A stretch of 52,318 bases of DNA from JBAWXE01 sp037144255 (lineage in GTDB: Bacteria; Bacteroidota; Bacteroidia; Chitinophagales; Chitinophagaceae), in the NCBI GenBank assembly GCA_037144255.1, contig JBAWXE010000009.1:1-52318 (forward strand), read 5' to 3'. The notes below the pieces were generated by a model. The model was not told where the DNA came from and did not search any database. It worked only from the letters and a program-made list of their open reading frames with translations. Shown here piece by piece: positions 35,958 through 43,616 of this stretch (its first letter is position 1; each line of letters begins with the position of its first letter). A program made the translations under genes and the position numbers.

Positions 35958-36761
35958 ATGAATTTACGCCTGCCACATTTTTTAGTATGTACTTGTACTG
36001 TACTCTTATTGCTTTCTTGCTCTCAGGGCAAAAAGGCTAATATTGGTAAGCCTATCGTTTTGGGCGACTCATCCACTATCGTTACCGAGTCCGATCCTCA
36101 GTACCTGCAAGATTATGTAGCAGATATGCATCCTAATATCACCACCGATTCTGCTAAGAAAGATACTGCAAAAACGGCTGTGGCCACTACACCCGTAGCT
36201 GCCCCTGCTGCAGGTAAAGAAGGTCTCAATATTGCTTTCGGCGATGTTACGGTTTTCATACCAAATGTTTCTACTGCCGAAGCTAAACACCCTATTAAGG
36301 GCAATGGCGCTACTTATCAGATGACTAAGGGCGACCTGAATGGTAATAAGATTCAAGTTACGGGTGGCTCTATCTCTAAGGTGTCTATGCAATACCAAAC
36401 AGGTATCATAGCTAGCAATGATCTGGGTAAATTAGCGCTCACTACACTTTCTCATAGCAGCAGTTGGCTGGCTCTCAAAGGCAGCAATGGCTTTTACGAT
36501 ATCACAGGTCTGGAGGATACCAAACTAGAATACACACATGCCAATGCAGGGGCTATCCGCACTGCTGTTACCAAGGCTGTTCGTGCCCGTCACCTCAATC
36601 GTCGCGTGGCTGATAAATGGTTGAACAGCATTCGTTCTACTCGCTCTATCGATAACGATCCTCTGGAAAAATCACTGCGTAGCGTCATCTTCAAAATAGA
36701 AGGTAAAGACGCTGCCGGTAAGGCTTTCACCAAACAAGTAAGGTTAGACCTTCCGGCCTAA
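35958..36761 (+). CDS. Predicted lipoprotein of unknown function
   Basis: I do not recognise a family. The 267-residue product begins with a lipoprotein signal (TCTVLLLLSCSQGKK; Cys about residue 22), then a low-complexity Thr/Ala/Pro segment (about 65-85, TAVATTPVAAPAAG), then a compact folded part with SMQYQTGIIASNDLGKLAL and a basic stretch (TKAVRARHLNRRVADKWLNS). The ATG at 35958 is preferred because the upstream codons encode no membrane segment. It follows E1 by 58 bases on the same strand and is convergent with the RidA gene. Likely anchored in the inner or outer membrane, facing the periplasm. Confidence 0.65.
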   Translation: MNLRLPHFLVCTCTVLLLLSCSQGKKANIGKPIVLGDSSTIVTESDPQYLQDYVADMHPNITTDSAKKDTAKTAVATTPVAAPAAGKEGLNIAFGDVTVFIPNVSTAEAKHPIKGNGATYQMTKGDLNGNKIQVTGGSISKVSMQYQTGIIASNDLGKLALTTLSHSSSWLALKGSNGFYDITGLEDTKLEYTHANAGAIRTAVTKAVRARHLNRRVADKWLNSIRSTRSIDNDPLEKSLRSVIFKIEGKDAAGKAFTKQVRLDLPA

Positions 36762-36776
36762 CCTCTTATATGTTTC

Positions 36777-37211
36777 TTACTGTTTTACTATTTGATCTAT
36801 AGTAGCTATGCACTTCAGCTCTATGGCTATAGGTGTAGGTAGCGAGTTGATGGCTACTGTAGTTCTGCAAGGTTGGTTATCCTTAAAATACTCTGCGTAT
36901 ATCTTGTTATAAGTAGCAAAATCACGTTTCATATCTACCAGAAAAACGGTTACATCTACCAGCTTATCCCAGCTGCTGCCGCTTTCTTCCAGCACTATAC
37001 GCACATTGTCAAAAACACTTCTGCACTGTGCAGCAAAGTCAAACTCCAGAAAATTACCATTCTTATCTTGCTTCAATCCAGGTATCTCATCTGTATGTGG
37101 TGTGCGTGGCCCTATACCCGATAGGAACAACATATTGCCCACTCTGCGTGCATGTGGGTACAAGCCTACTGGCTTAGGGGCTTTATCGGTAGATATTTTT
37201 TCTGAGGACAT
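36777..37211 (-). CDS. RidA-family deaminase, probable 2-aminomuconate deaminase
   Basis: A 144-residue RidA/YjgF-type protein. The pattern LFLSGIGPRTPHTDEIPGL, DFAAQCRSVFDNVRIVLEES, VDVTVFLVDMKRDFATYN and PCRTTVAINSLP (the conserved Arg) is closer to 2-aminomuconate deaminases (about 140 residues) than to the usual 125-residue RidA. That enzyme removes ammonia from 2-aminomuconate in the kynurenine branch of tryptophan breakdown. The neighbour, an ALDH8-like dehydrogenase on the same strand 37 bases upstream, would make the substrate. Assignment to this pathway is inference; general imine hydrolysis is the alternative. Confidence 0.85.
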   Translation of the reverse strand: MSSEKISTDKAPKPVGLYPHARRVGNMLFLSGIGPRTPHTDEIPGLKQDKNGNFLEFDFAAQCRSVFDNVRIVLEESGSSWDKLVDVTVFLVDMKRDFATYNKIYAEYFKDNQPCRTTVAINSLPTPIAIELKCIATIDQIVKQ

Positions 37212-37215
37212 AGTT

Positions 37216-37223
37216 CAAATGTA
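37216..37223 (-). promoter_or_regulatory. -7 box, near-leaderless RidA gene
   Basis: On the minus strand TACATTTG, an exact TAnnTTTG match, ends four bases before the ATG at 37211-37209. It gives RidA its own start site as well as any read-through from the dehydrogenase gene. Confidence 0.45.
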
Positions 37224-37248
37224 AAGTTTCAAGTTGAAAAATAGAGTA

Positions 37249-38706
37249 CTACAATTCTATACACACATTCTTAGGTTCTGTAAAAAAGCGCAATGCATCC
37301 CATCCACCTTCACGGCCTACACCACTGTTCTTAAATCCGCCGAATGGTGTACGCAGGTCGCGCAGCAGCCAGCAGTTCACCCATATAATGCCGCTATGCA
37401 CTTTAGCAGCTACTCTGTTCGCACGGCTCACGTCCTGTGTCCATATGGTAGCACTCAGTCCATAGTCGCTGGTATTGGCCAGTTGCAGGGCTTCGTCTTC
37501 TGTTTTGAATGATTGCAGTGTTACCACCGGGCCAAAGATCTCTTCCATATTCGTGCGGCAGTCTGCCCCCAGCCCTTCTATGATGGTCGGTGCTATGAAA
37601 AGACCATCATTACATCTGCCTTCCATAGTTATCGGGTAGCCACCCAGCAGTATTTGCCCGCCTTCTCTTTTGGCCAGATCTATACAGTTCAGCACTTTCT
37701 CATAGTGCATTTGGCTCACTATCGCACCTTGTTTGCTGCTGTCTTCCAGCGGGTCGCCCACTGTTAGTTTTGCAGCACGCGCTACAAATTCTGTTTTGAA
37801 TTTCTCGTAGATACTTTCCTCTACCAATATACGGCTACCACACAGGCATATCTGCCCCTGATTGCTGAACGATGATTGCAGCGTTGTGCGCATCATCTTA
37901 TCCCAATCACAATCTGCAAATAGGATATTCGGGTTCTTACCACCCAACTCTAATGATATCTTCTTGAACATCGGTGCCGCAGTTGCAGCTATGTCTTTTC
38001 CCGCTCGTGTACTTCCTGTGAACGATATGGCTTTGATGTCCGGATGTTTTACTATTTCCGCTCCGCACGATGACCCTGTACCATGTACTATGTTCAGCAC
38101 ACCAGCAGGTAATCCTGCTTTTTGGCATATCAGGCTCAGCAGGTAGCCTGTCATAGGTGTTACCTCGCTAGGCTTGGCTACTACGCAGTTACCCGCTGCC
38201 AGTGCAGGGGCTATCTTCCAGGTAAACAAGTATAGAGGCAGGTTCCATGGCGATATACATCCCACCACTCCTATCGGTTGGCGCAGTGTATAGTTGATGG
38301 CCTTATCTTCCATATGGTGGCTATCCGTAGCAAAATGCATGATGCCCGTAGCAAAGAATCTGAAATTGCTCGATGCTCTCGGTATATCTACTCTTTTGCT
38401 CAGCCACAGTGGCTTACCATTATCATTAGTTTCTGCTAATGCCAGTGCCTCTAGGTTTTCATCTATCAGTTCGGCTATACGGTTCAGTATCTTGAATCGC
38501 TCTTCCACAGGTGTCGTACTCCATAGTGGGAATGCTGCCTGTGCTGCCCCTACCGCATAGGCCACATCATCTGCGTCACTATCCGGTGTTTGGCTATAGG
38601 CCATTCCCGTTGCGGGGTTCACATTAGGTATATATTTACCATTGATAGGGGCTTTCAGTGAGCCTCCTATATAGTTTGAAATTTCTGCGGGTGCTTGCAA
38701 ATTCAT
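37249..38706 (-). CDS. Aldehyde dehydrogenase, probable aminomuconate-semialdehyde type
   Basis: A 485-residue NAD-dependent aldehyde dehydrogenase. Motifs: ISPWNLPLYLFTWKIAPALA, FTGSTRAGKDIA, LELGGKNPNILFAD (general base Glu) and catalytic Cys in SNQGQICLCGSR (about residue 287). The combination FRFFATGIMHF and PLYLFTWKIAPALAAGN resembles the ALDH8A1/hydroxymuconic-semialdehyde group, which oxidises 2-aminomuconic 6-semialdehyde or close relatives. The adjacent RidA-type gene fits the next step. The -7 box sits four bases before the ATG. Other kynurenine-pathway genes are not in the window. Confidence 0.88.
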   Translation of the reverse strand: MNLQAPAEISNYIGGSLKAPINGKYIPNVNPATGMAYSQTPDSDADDVAYAVGAAQAAFPLWSTTPVEERFKILNRIAELIDENLEALALAETNDNGKPLWLSKRVDIPRASSNFRFFATGIMHFATDSHHMEDKAINYTLRQPIGVVGCISPWNLPLYLFTWKIAPALAAGNCVVAKPSEVTPMTGYLLSLICQKAGLPAGVLNIVHGTGSSCGAEIVKHPDIKAISFTGSTRAGKDIAATAAPMFKKISLELGGKNPNILFADCDWDKMMRTTLQSSFSNQGQICLCGSRILVEESIYEKFKTEFVARAAKLTVGDPLEDSSKQGAIVSQMHYEKVLNCIDLAKREGGQILLGGYPITMEGRCNDGLFIAPTIIEGLGADCRTNMEEIFGPVVTLQSFKTEDEALQLANTSDYGLSATIWTQDVSRANRVAAKVHSGIIWVNCWLLRDLRTPFGGFKNSGVGREGGWDALRFFTEPKNVCIEL

Positions 38707-38710
38707 AAAA

Positions 38711-38718
38711 CAAAAGTA
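38711..38718 (-). promoter_or_regulatory. -7 box, near-leaderless aldehyde dehydrogenase
   Basis: On the minus strand TACTTTTG, an exact TAnnTTTG match, ends four bases before the ATG at 38706-38704. Confidence 0.45.
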
Positions 38719-38794
38719 AGAGGATTAGCCCAATTTTGGTGCTACATGACCAAACCCTTATCTGTAGGCCTTTACTGCTATTTTTTTAGGGTAT

Positions 38795-38909
38795 CTTACT
38801 ACACTTTTCAGGGGTAACTTACTACACTTTTGTGCGGTGTCTTACTACACTTTTCTGCGGTAACTTACCGCACTTTTGTGTAGTAACTTACTACACTTTT
38901 GTGTAGTAC
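38795..38909. repeat. Tandem array of five 23-base palindromes
   Basis: Units start at 38795, 38818, 38841, 38864 and 38887, exactly 23 bases apart, with a degenerate copy before them (from 38771). The consensus is arm TTACTACAC, spacer TTTT, arm GTGTAGTAA, then one C, so every unit is a palindrome and every junction is one too. At the junction of units 3 and 4 both arms carry CG/CG changes (TGCGGTAA and TTACCGCA), keeping symmetry. It lies 75 bases before a helix-turn-helix gene. It may be an operator or iteron-like protein-binding array. Confidence 0.85.
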
Positions 38910-38983
38910 CATCTTTTTTCGATTTGGTAGTTTCTCCACCCTTTCCGACCTTTATACCCAATTGGAACCCATGATGGATTTCA

Positions 38984-39724
38984 ATGATGTTAAACTATAT
39001 CACTATGTTACACCAATCAAGGAAAAGGACTGCTCGCGACCTGTTCTTTCAAACAGACCTCACTCAGCAAAAGATCGCACAACTTACAGGTATCTCCCCC
39101 AAAACATTGTATCTCTGGATCAAAAATGACAATTGGAAAAAAATGAAGGATGCGGCTATTTGTTCACCTGCGGCTCTTTGCGAACAGTATTATGCCCAGC
39201 TGCACGATCTCAATACCCGTATCAACCTAAGGGACGAAGGTTACCGCAATCCCACTCATTCCGAGTCCGAGGTCATTCGCCGATTATCGGTCACCATCAA
39301 GAATCTGGGTAAAAAAATAAGCCTGGCTCCCTCAATCAATATTGCTACTGCACTTATTGAATATATTGGTGACATCGACCCTGAATTGGCATTTAAGGTT
39401 TCTGAATATGCCAATAACTTTTTTGCTAATAAGACAGATCCTATGATCCTGGATTTTTATTCCGAACAAGATTATCAGGAAGAAGAATTGAAGTATAAAG
39501 AAGAATTTGAACAAATAGAGAATGACGAGCTCATGGCTATTACTGCAGAACAAGAACGCATCAGCAACAATTCGGTATTAAACCGGAAATCAATCGGTAA
39601 TGATTCGGTAATGATCGGTAATGATTCGGTAATCATCAGTAATTCCTTAGAAACAGATAAATGCCTGAATACTAAGGAGATAAGCACTTACGATGCCTCC
39701 AATTATTGGAAAAATACCGGCTAG
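38984..39724 (+). CDS. Helix-turn-helix protein, unnamed family
   Basis: A 246-residue protein with an N-terminal helix-turn-helix (about 25-55: DLTQQKIAQLTGISPKTLYL, then WIKNDNWKKMK) that resembles the DNA-binding part of small terminase or transposase-associated proteins. The middle (about 85-160) is helical; the acidic segment EEELKYKEEFEQIENDELMAI follows; the tail is low complexity and contains the repeat IGNDSV. The start is uncertain: ATGs at 38984, 38987 and 39005 are all possible, the last giving MLHQSRKRTARDLFFQ. No phage or transposon genes are nearby. The palindrome array just upstream is an attractive target for self-regulation, by inference only. Confidence 0.65.
   Translation: MMLNYITMLHQSRKRTARDLFFQTDLTQQKIAQLTGISPKTLYLWIKNDNWKKMKDAAICSPAALCEQYYAQLHDLNTRINLRDEGYRNPTHSESEVIRRLSVTIKNLGKKISLAPSINIATALIEYIGDIDPELAFKVSEYANNFFANKTDPMILDFYSEQDYQEEELKYKEEFEQIENDELMAITAEQERISNNSVLNRKSIGNDSVMIGNDSVIISNSLETDKCLNTKEISTYDASNYWKNTG
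39594..39635 (+). repeat. In-frame 21-base tandem repeat of TCGGTAAT
   Basis: Two 21-base units inside the helix-turn-helix gene, encoding IGNDSVM and IGNDSVI. TCGGTAAT starts at 39594, 39605, 39615 and 39626 (steps of 11, 10, 11), the same heptamer and phasing as the array at 18864-18923. Confidence 0.75.
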
Positions 39725-39727
39725 TTT

Positions 39728-39907
39728 TTACACGCTCTTTTTCAGAAATCTCCAGCGGATAAGTTTTGAGATAATGTATAGTCCACCTCCGGAGAATATG
39801 ACCCACTTACCTATTTCTTTATCTATGTACAAACTGATAATAGAACCCATTACTAAGGCTATTCCACTTGTCGCATATAGAATATAAAAGAGGGTTCTAG
39901 TGTTCAT
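39728..39907 (-). CDS. Small two-helix membrane protein
   Basis: A 59-residue frame from the ATG at 39907: MNTRTLFYILYATSGIALVM, then an acidic loop IDKEIGKW, a second helix VIFSGGGLYIISKLI and a basic tail RWRFLKKSV. The two-helix hairpin with a positive C-terminus looks like a genuine inner membrane protein rather than chance. It starts 15 bases after dcd on the same strand, so it is probably the second gene of that transcript, and ends three bases from the convergent helix-turn-helix gene. I do not recognise a family or function. Confidence 0.7.
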   Translation of the reverse strand: MNTRTLFYILYATSGIALVMGSIISLYIDKEIGKWVIFSGGGLYIISKLIRWRFLKKSV

Positions 39908-39922
39908 AGTGTAGCATGTTTT

Positions 39923-40459
39923 TTAAAACTCATTCTTCCACATCATGCTCTCTACAGGGCGTATAGTGCGGCTATTATATTTGGCGTTGGCTTTCTTATT
40001 GTATTTGTTGATCACTTCTCCATCTACCGGAAAGTATATCAACTGTCCTATAGGCATACCTTCATATACTCTTACAGGGTGCACGCAGCTTATTTCCAGT
40101 GTCCATGTATTGCAGAAACCCACATCACCTTTACCTGCCGTAGCATGTATGTCTATACCCAGTCTGCCCGTAGATGATTTACCTTCCAGAAAAGGTACAT
40201 GTGCATGTGTTTCTGTATATTCTTGTGTTACTCCCAAGTACAATGTCCCAGGTTGCAATACAAAACCCTCCGCCGGTATATCAAAATGCGATACCTGATT
40301 ATGTTTCTTCGCATCCAGTTCTCTGTCATTATAGGTAGCTAGTTGCTTACCTAGATGCACATCATAAGAATTGCTGCCTAAGCGTTTACGGTCATAAGGT
40401 TCTATTACTATAGTTCCTTTTGCTATTTCTTCCAGTATACGTGTATCAGAGAGTATCAT
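39923..40459 (-). CDS. dcd: dCTP deaminase
   Basis: Dcd deaminates dCTP to dUTP for thymidylate synthesis. The 178-residue product starts MILSDTRILEEIAKGTIVIE and has GSNSYDVHLG, FLEGKSSTGRLGIDIHATAG (substrate loop) and the TWTLEISC strand. The ATG at 40459 gives the family length; the frame is open 14 codons further, but a -7 box lies immediately before 40459 and rules that out. The gene overlaps nothing and is followed by the small membrane protein. Confidence 0.95.
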   Translation of the reverse strand: MILSDTRILEEIAKGTIVIEPYDRKRLGSNSYDVHLGKQLATYNDRELDAKKHNQVSHFDIPAEGFVLQPGTLYLGVTQEYTETHAHVPFLEGKSSTGRLGIDIHATAGKGDVGFCNTWTLEISCVHPVRVYEGMPIGQLIYFPVDGEVINKYNKKANAKYNSRTIRPVESMMWKNEF

Positions 40460-40464
40460 GGGCG

Positions 40465-40472
40465 CAAATATA
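40465..40472 (-). promoter_or_regulatory. -7 box, near-leaderless dcd
   Basis: On the minus strand TATATTTG, an exact TAnnTTTG match, ends five bases before the ATG at 40459-40457. Confidence 0.5.
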
Positions 40473-40543
40473 TAATACACTTTACACATTAAGGGCCGCA
40501 TTTTTTATCTTAAAATGTTCCTTTATATGGTTTTTTGCCTGCT

Positions 40544-40551
40544 TATCTTTG
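40544..40551 (+). promoter_or_regulatory. -7 box, near-leaderless phosphopantetheinyl transferase
   Basis: TATCTTTG, an exact TAnnTTTG match, ends four bases before the ATG at 40556. This makes the upstream TTG at 40535 an unlikely start. Confidence 0.5.
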
Positions 40552-40555
40552 CACT

Positions 40556-41191
40556 ATGCCTTTATTCAAAGAATGGAGTATCGATTCCCAATCTCTGGCC
40601 GCTATCTGGAAGGTAGAAGAGCCCGAAGCGTTTTTTGTAGAGCGCACAGGCATCACTCCGGCTATTAAGAATGATAAACGCCGCATGGAACACCTAGCCG
40701 GCCGTTTCCTGCTCAAACACTTAGAACAGGAATTCCCCATCCTCAATATCCGTCCCGATATGCACGATAAACCTCGTTTGGCCGATGATGAGTACTTTTT
40801 TTCCATATCGCACTCATGGCCATATGTAGCGGTAGTGGTCAGTCCTTACCACGAATCAGGTATAGATATACAGACCTGGCATCCCCGCATTACAGATATC
40901 CAGCATAAATATCTATCCAAAGAGGAACAGGCCATTTTTCAGGATGATAACCAATTACTGACCGCAGCTTGGTCTGCAAAAGAGGCTGCATATAAATGGT
41001 ATGGTCGTAGGGCAGTAGATTTTATTTTTAACCTCCCTATCGTGTTTTATGACAAAAAGCTCGAAGATTTCAATATTAATATTTATATTAACTTAACTAC
41101 ACCAGCCAAGATGATCACTATAGATGGCTTCCTAAACGATGATTTTGCCTGTGCTTTTGTATCTAAAGCACAAGATTGGGCCATTTATTGA
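40556..41191 (+). CDS. 4'-phosphopantetheinyl transferase family protein
   Basis: A 211-residue enzyme of the Sfp/AcpT class, which moves the phosphopantetheine arm from CoA onto carrier proteins. Signature motifs: SISHSWPYVAVVVSP, SGIDIQTWHPR (the Mg-binding Asp in GID) and TAAWSAKEAAYKWYG (W-x-x-KE-x-x-K). Length and motifs fit the stand-alone bacterial type. The start at the ATG at 40556 follows a -7 box by four bases. The carrier protein partner is not in the window. Glutamine synthetase follows in the same direction, but has its own promoter. Confidence 0.9.
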   Translation: MPLFKEWSIDSQSLAAIWKVEEPEAFFVERTGITPAIKNDKRRMEHLAGRFLLKHLEQEFPILNIRPDMHDKPRLADDEYFFSISHSWPYVAVVVSPYHESGIDIQTWHPRITDIQHKYLSKEEQAIFQDDNQLLTAAWSAKEAAYKWYGRRAVDFIFNLPIVFYDKKLEDFNINIYINLTTPAKMITIDGFLNDDFACAFVSKAQDWAIY

Positions 41192-41249
41192 TTTAAAGTT
41201 AGTTATTTTGTAATATTTGCGTTTTCGCAAAATTTTCCTAAAAAATTGC

Positions 41250-41277
41250 TTGTTTGTGTAGAATTTCTATAAATTTG
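41250..41277 (+). promoter_or_regulatory. Promoter of glutamine synthetase III gene
   Basis: TTG at 41250-41252, a 17-base spacer, and the -7 box TAAATTTG at 41270-41277. It ends 17 bases before the ATG at 41295. Confidence 0.5.
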
Positions 41278-41294
41278 CTCAAAATATAATATTT

Positions 41295-43487
41295 ATGTCA
41301 TCGTTACGTCACCAAGCATTACAAGAGTTGTCATCAGAGGATAAGAAAGTTTCCGGCTACGGAGGCAAAAAGATCACTGCTTTGTTCAACAGTCATGTAT
41401 TCACAGGTCGCACCATGCGTGAATACCTCAGCGATGAAGCTTACAAAAGCCTCATGAGCTCAATTAAGTCCGCATCTAAAATAGATCGCAGGATGGCCGA
41501 TCAGATAGCCGCCGGTATGAAGGCATGGTCTGAAGAACGTGGAGTTACACACTTCACTCACTGGTTCCAGCCACTCACTGGTACTACGGCAGAAAAACAT
41601 GACTCTTTCTTTACTATCAAAAGCGATGGCGCTGCTATCGAACTGTTTGATGGTGATGCGCTGATACAACAAGAACCCGATGCCTCTAGTTTCCCTAACG
41701 GTGGTATACGTGCTACTTTCGAAGCACGTGGCTACACTGCATGGGATCCTTCTTCTCCTGCTTTTATCATGGAGTCAGGTCTGGGTAAGACATTATGCAT
41801 ACCTACAATATTCATTGCTTATAATGGCGAATCTTTAGATTACAAAGCTCCCTTGCTCAAATCTATCGCAGAGCTGGACAAAGCTTCGGTAGATGTATGT
41901 AACTATTTCGATAAGAATGTAACTAAGGTGATAGCTACCCTCGGTTGGGAACAAGAATATTTCGTTATCGACGAAGGATTAGCTAATGCTCGTCCCGATC
42001 TGGTAATGTGTGGTCGCACCCTGGTAGGTCATTCTCCTGCTAAAGGTCAACAATTAGAAGATCACTACTTCGGTTCTATCCCTGAGCGCGTATTTGGTTT
42101 TATGCAAGATTTCGAACAAGAGTCTTACAAACTGGGTATTCCTTTGCGCACTCGCCACAATGAGGTAGCGCCAGCCCAGTTCGAATGTGCTCCTATTTTC
42201 GAAGAGGTGAACATCGCAGTAGATCACAACTCTTTGTTGATGGATGTGATGAACAAGGTTGCCAAACGCCATAAGCTGAAAGTATTGCTGCACGAAAAAC
42301 CATTTGCCGGTGTGAATGGTAGCGGTAAGCACAACAACTGGAGCCTGGCTACAGATACGGGTGTGAATCTTTTGTCTCCGGGCAAAACACCTCGTACCAA
42401 TCTCATGTTCCTTACTTTTTTTGTCAATGCTATTAAGGCTGTACACGATCACGCCGATCTGTTACGTGCTGCTATCGCATCTGCCAGCAACGATCACCGT
42501 CTAGGTGCTAACGAAGCGCCTCCGGCTATCATGTCTGTATATATAGGTAAATATCTTACAGAAGTATTGAACGAAGTAGAAACTCGTGTAAAAGAAAAAT
42601 TCACTGAGCAAGACGAAGTGATACTGAAACTGGATATCCACAAGCAAATTCCTGAATTGCTGATGGACAATACAGATCGTAACCGTACCAGTCCTTTCGC
42701 ATTCACAGGTAATAAATTCGAATTCCGTGCGGTAGGTTCTTCTGCCAACTGTGCTTCTTCTATGCTGGTATTGAATACCATCATGGCACATACACTGAAA
42801 CAATTCAAATCAGATGTAGATGCTTTGGTAGAAAAAGGGGAGAAGAAAGAAATAGCTATCCTGCATGTATTGAGAGATTATATCGCTAAGTCTAAGAACA
42901 TCCGTTTCGAAGGTGATAACTATAGTGAAGAATGGGCTAAGGAAGCTGCAAGCCGTGGTCTCAGCAATTTCAAAACAACTCCTGAAGCACTCGATGCTTT
43001 GGTGACAGAAAAGGGCAAACGCTTATTTATCGATAACAAGATATTCACTGAGCGCGAACTGGAAGCTCGTCATGAGATCATGATGGAAGAGTATGTGAAG
43101 AAAGTACAGATCGAAGCTCGTATCCTCGGTTATCTGGCTACCAACCATATCTTACCTACAGCTATCGAATACCAAAATACATTGATCACCAATGTAAAAG
43201 GTCTGAAGGATCTGGGATTAGATAAGGACAGCTACAAAGCTCAACTGAATATGTTGAAAGTAGTAAGCGAACATATCCAACACATCAACGATGATGTAGA
43301 AGCAATGATCGAAGCGCGTAAAGCAGCTAACAATGAAGAAGATATGCACAAACGTGCCAATAAATATTGCCACGTGGTCCGTCCATTCTTCGATAAGATC
43401 CGCTACCATGCCGATAAGCTGGAATTGTTAGTGGATGATAAAAAATGGCCATTACCTAAGTACCGCGAAATGCTGTACTTGCGTTAA
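41295..43487 (+). CDS. glnA: Glutamine synthetase, type III
   Basis: The 730-residue product is a type III glutamine synthetase (GlnN/GSIII), the long dodecameric form common in Bacteroidota, which joins ammonia to glutamate. Typical blocks: HFTHWFQPLTGTTAEKHDSF near residue 80, LGWEQEYFVIDEGLANARPD (metal and substrate site), GIPLRTRHNEVAPAQFECAP, FAGVNGSGKHNNWSLATDTG, and SSANCASSMLVLNTIMA. Length is right for the family. It has its own promoter and a strong terminator, so it is a single-gene unit; no GlnB or ammonium transporter gene is adjacent. Confidence 0.97.
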   Translation: MSSLRHQALQELSSEDKKVSGYGGKKITALFNSHVFTGRTMREYLSDEAYKSLMSSIKSASKIDRRMADQIAAGMKAWSEERGVTHFTHWFQPLTGTTAEKHDSFFTIKSDGAAIELFDGDALIQQEPDASSFPNGGIRATFEARGYTAWDPSSPAFIMESGLGKTLCIPTIFIAYNGESLDYKAPLLKSIAELDKASVDVCNYFDKNVTKVIATLGWEQEYFVIDEGLANARPDLVMCGRTLVGHSPAKGQQLEDHYFGSIPERVFGFMQDFEQESYKLGIPLRTRHNEVAPAQFECAPIFEEVNIAVDHNSLLMDVMNKVAKRHKLKVLLHEKPFAGVNGSGKHNNWSLATDTGVNLLSPGKTPRTNLMFLTFFVNAIKAVHDHADLLRAAIASASNDHRLGANEAPPAIMSVYIGKYLTEVLNEVETRVKEKFTEQDEVILKLDIHKQIPELLMDNTDRNRTSPFAFTGNKFEFRAVGSSANCASSMLVLNTIMAHTLKQFKSDVDALVEKGEKKEIAILHVLRDYIAKSKNIRFEGDNYSEEWAKEAASRGLSNFKTTPEALDALVTEKGKRLFIDNKIFTERELEARHEIMMEEYVKKVQIEARILGYLATNHILPTAIEYQNTLITNVKGLKDLGLDKDSYKAQLNMLKVVSEHIQHINDDVEAMIEARKAANNEEDMHKRANKYCHVVRPFFDKIRYHADKLELLVDDKKWPLPKYREMLYLR

Positions 43488-43504
43488 TATCATGTATGAT
43501 AGGT

Positions 43505-43541
43505 ATATAAAGGCCACTCTCTTACAGGGTGGCCTTTATAT
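43505..43541 (+). terminator. Terminator after glutamine synthetase
   Basis: A 16-base-pair stem (ATATAAAGGCCACTCT with its complement, one G-T pair) around a CTTAC loop 18 bases after the stop, followed by TT. Confidence 0.85.
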
Positions 43542-43616
43542 TTCACACATATAATACATGCTTTCTGAATATTCTGTTATTATCTTTATTAATATAAACT
43601 ATGTAATCTTCTAACT

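Noticed and set aside
38771..38909. CRISPR array
   Set aside because: The 23-base units are directly adjacent with no unique spacers, each is a full palindrome, and no cas gene is in the window.
38984..39724. Prophage remnant, based on a small-terminase-like helix-turn-helix
   Set aside because: No capsid, portal, large terminase, integrase or lysis genes lie in the window; the resemblance is confined to the helix-turn-helix.
39693..39887. Plus-strand 64-codon frame after the helix-turn-helix gene
   Set aside because: It is the complement of a more convincing minus-strand two-helix membrane protein (39728-39907) co-directional with dcd.
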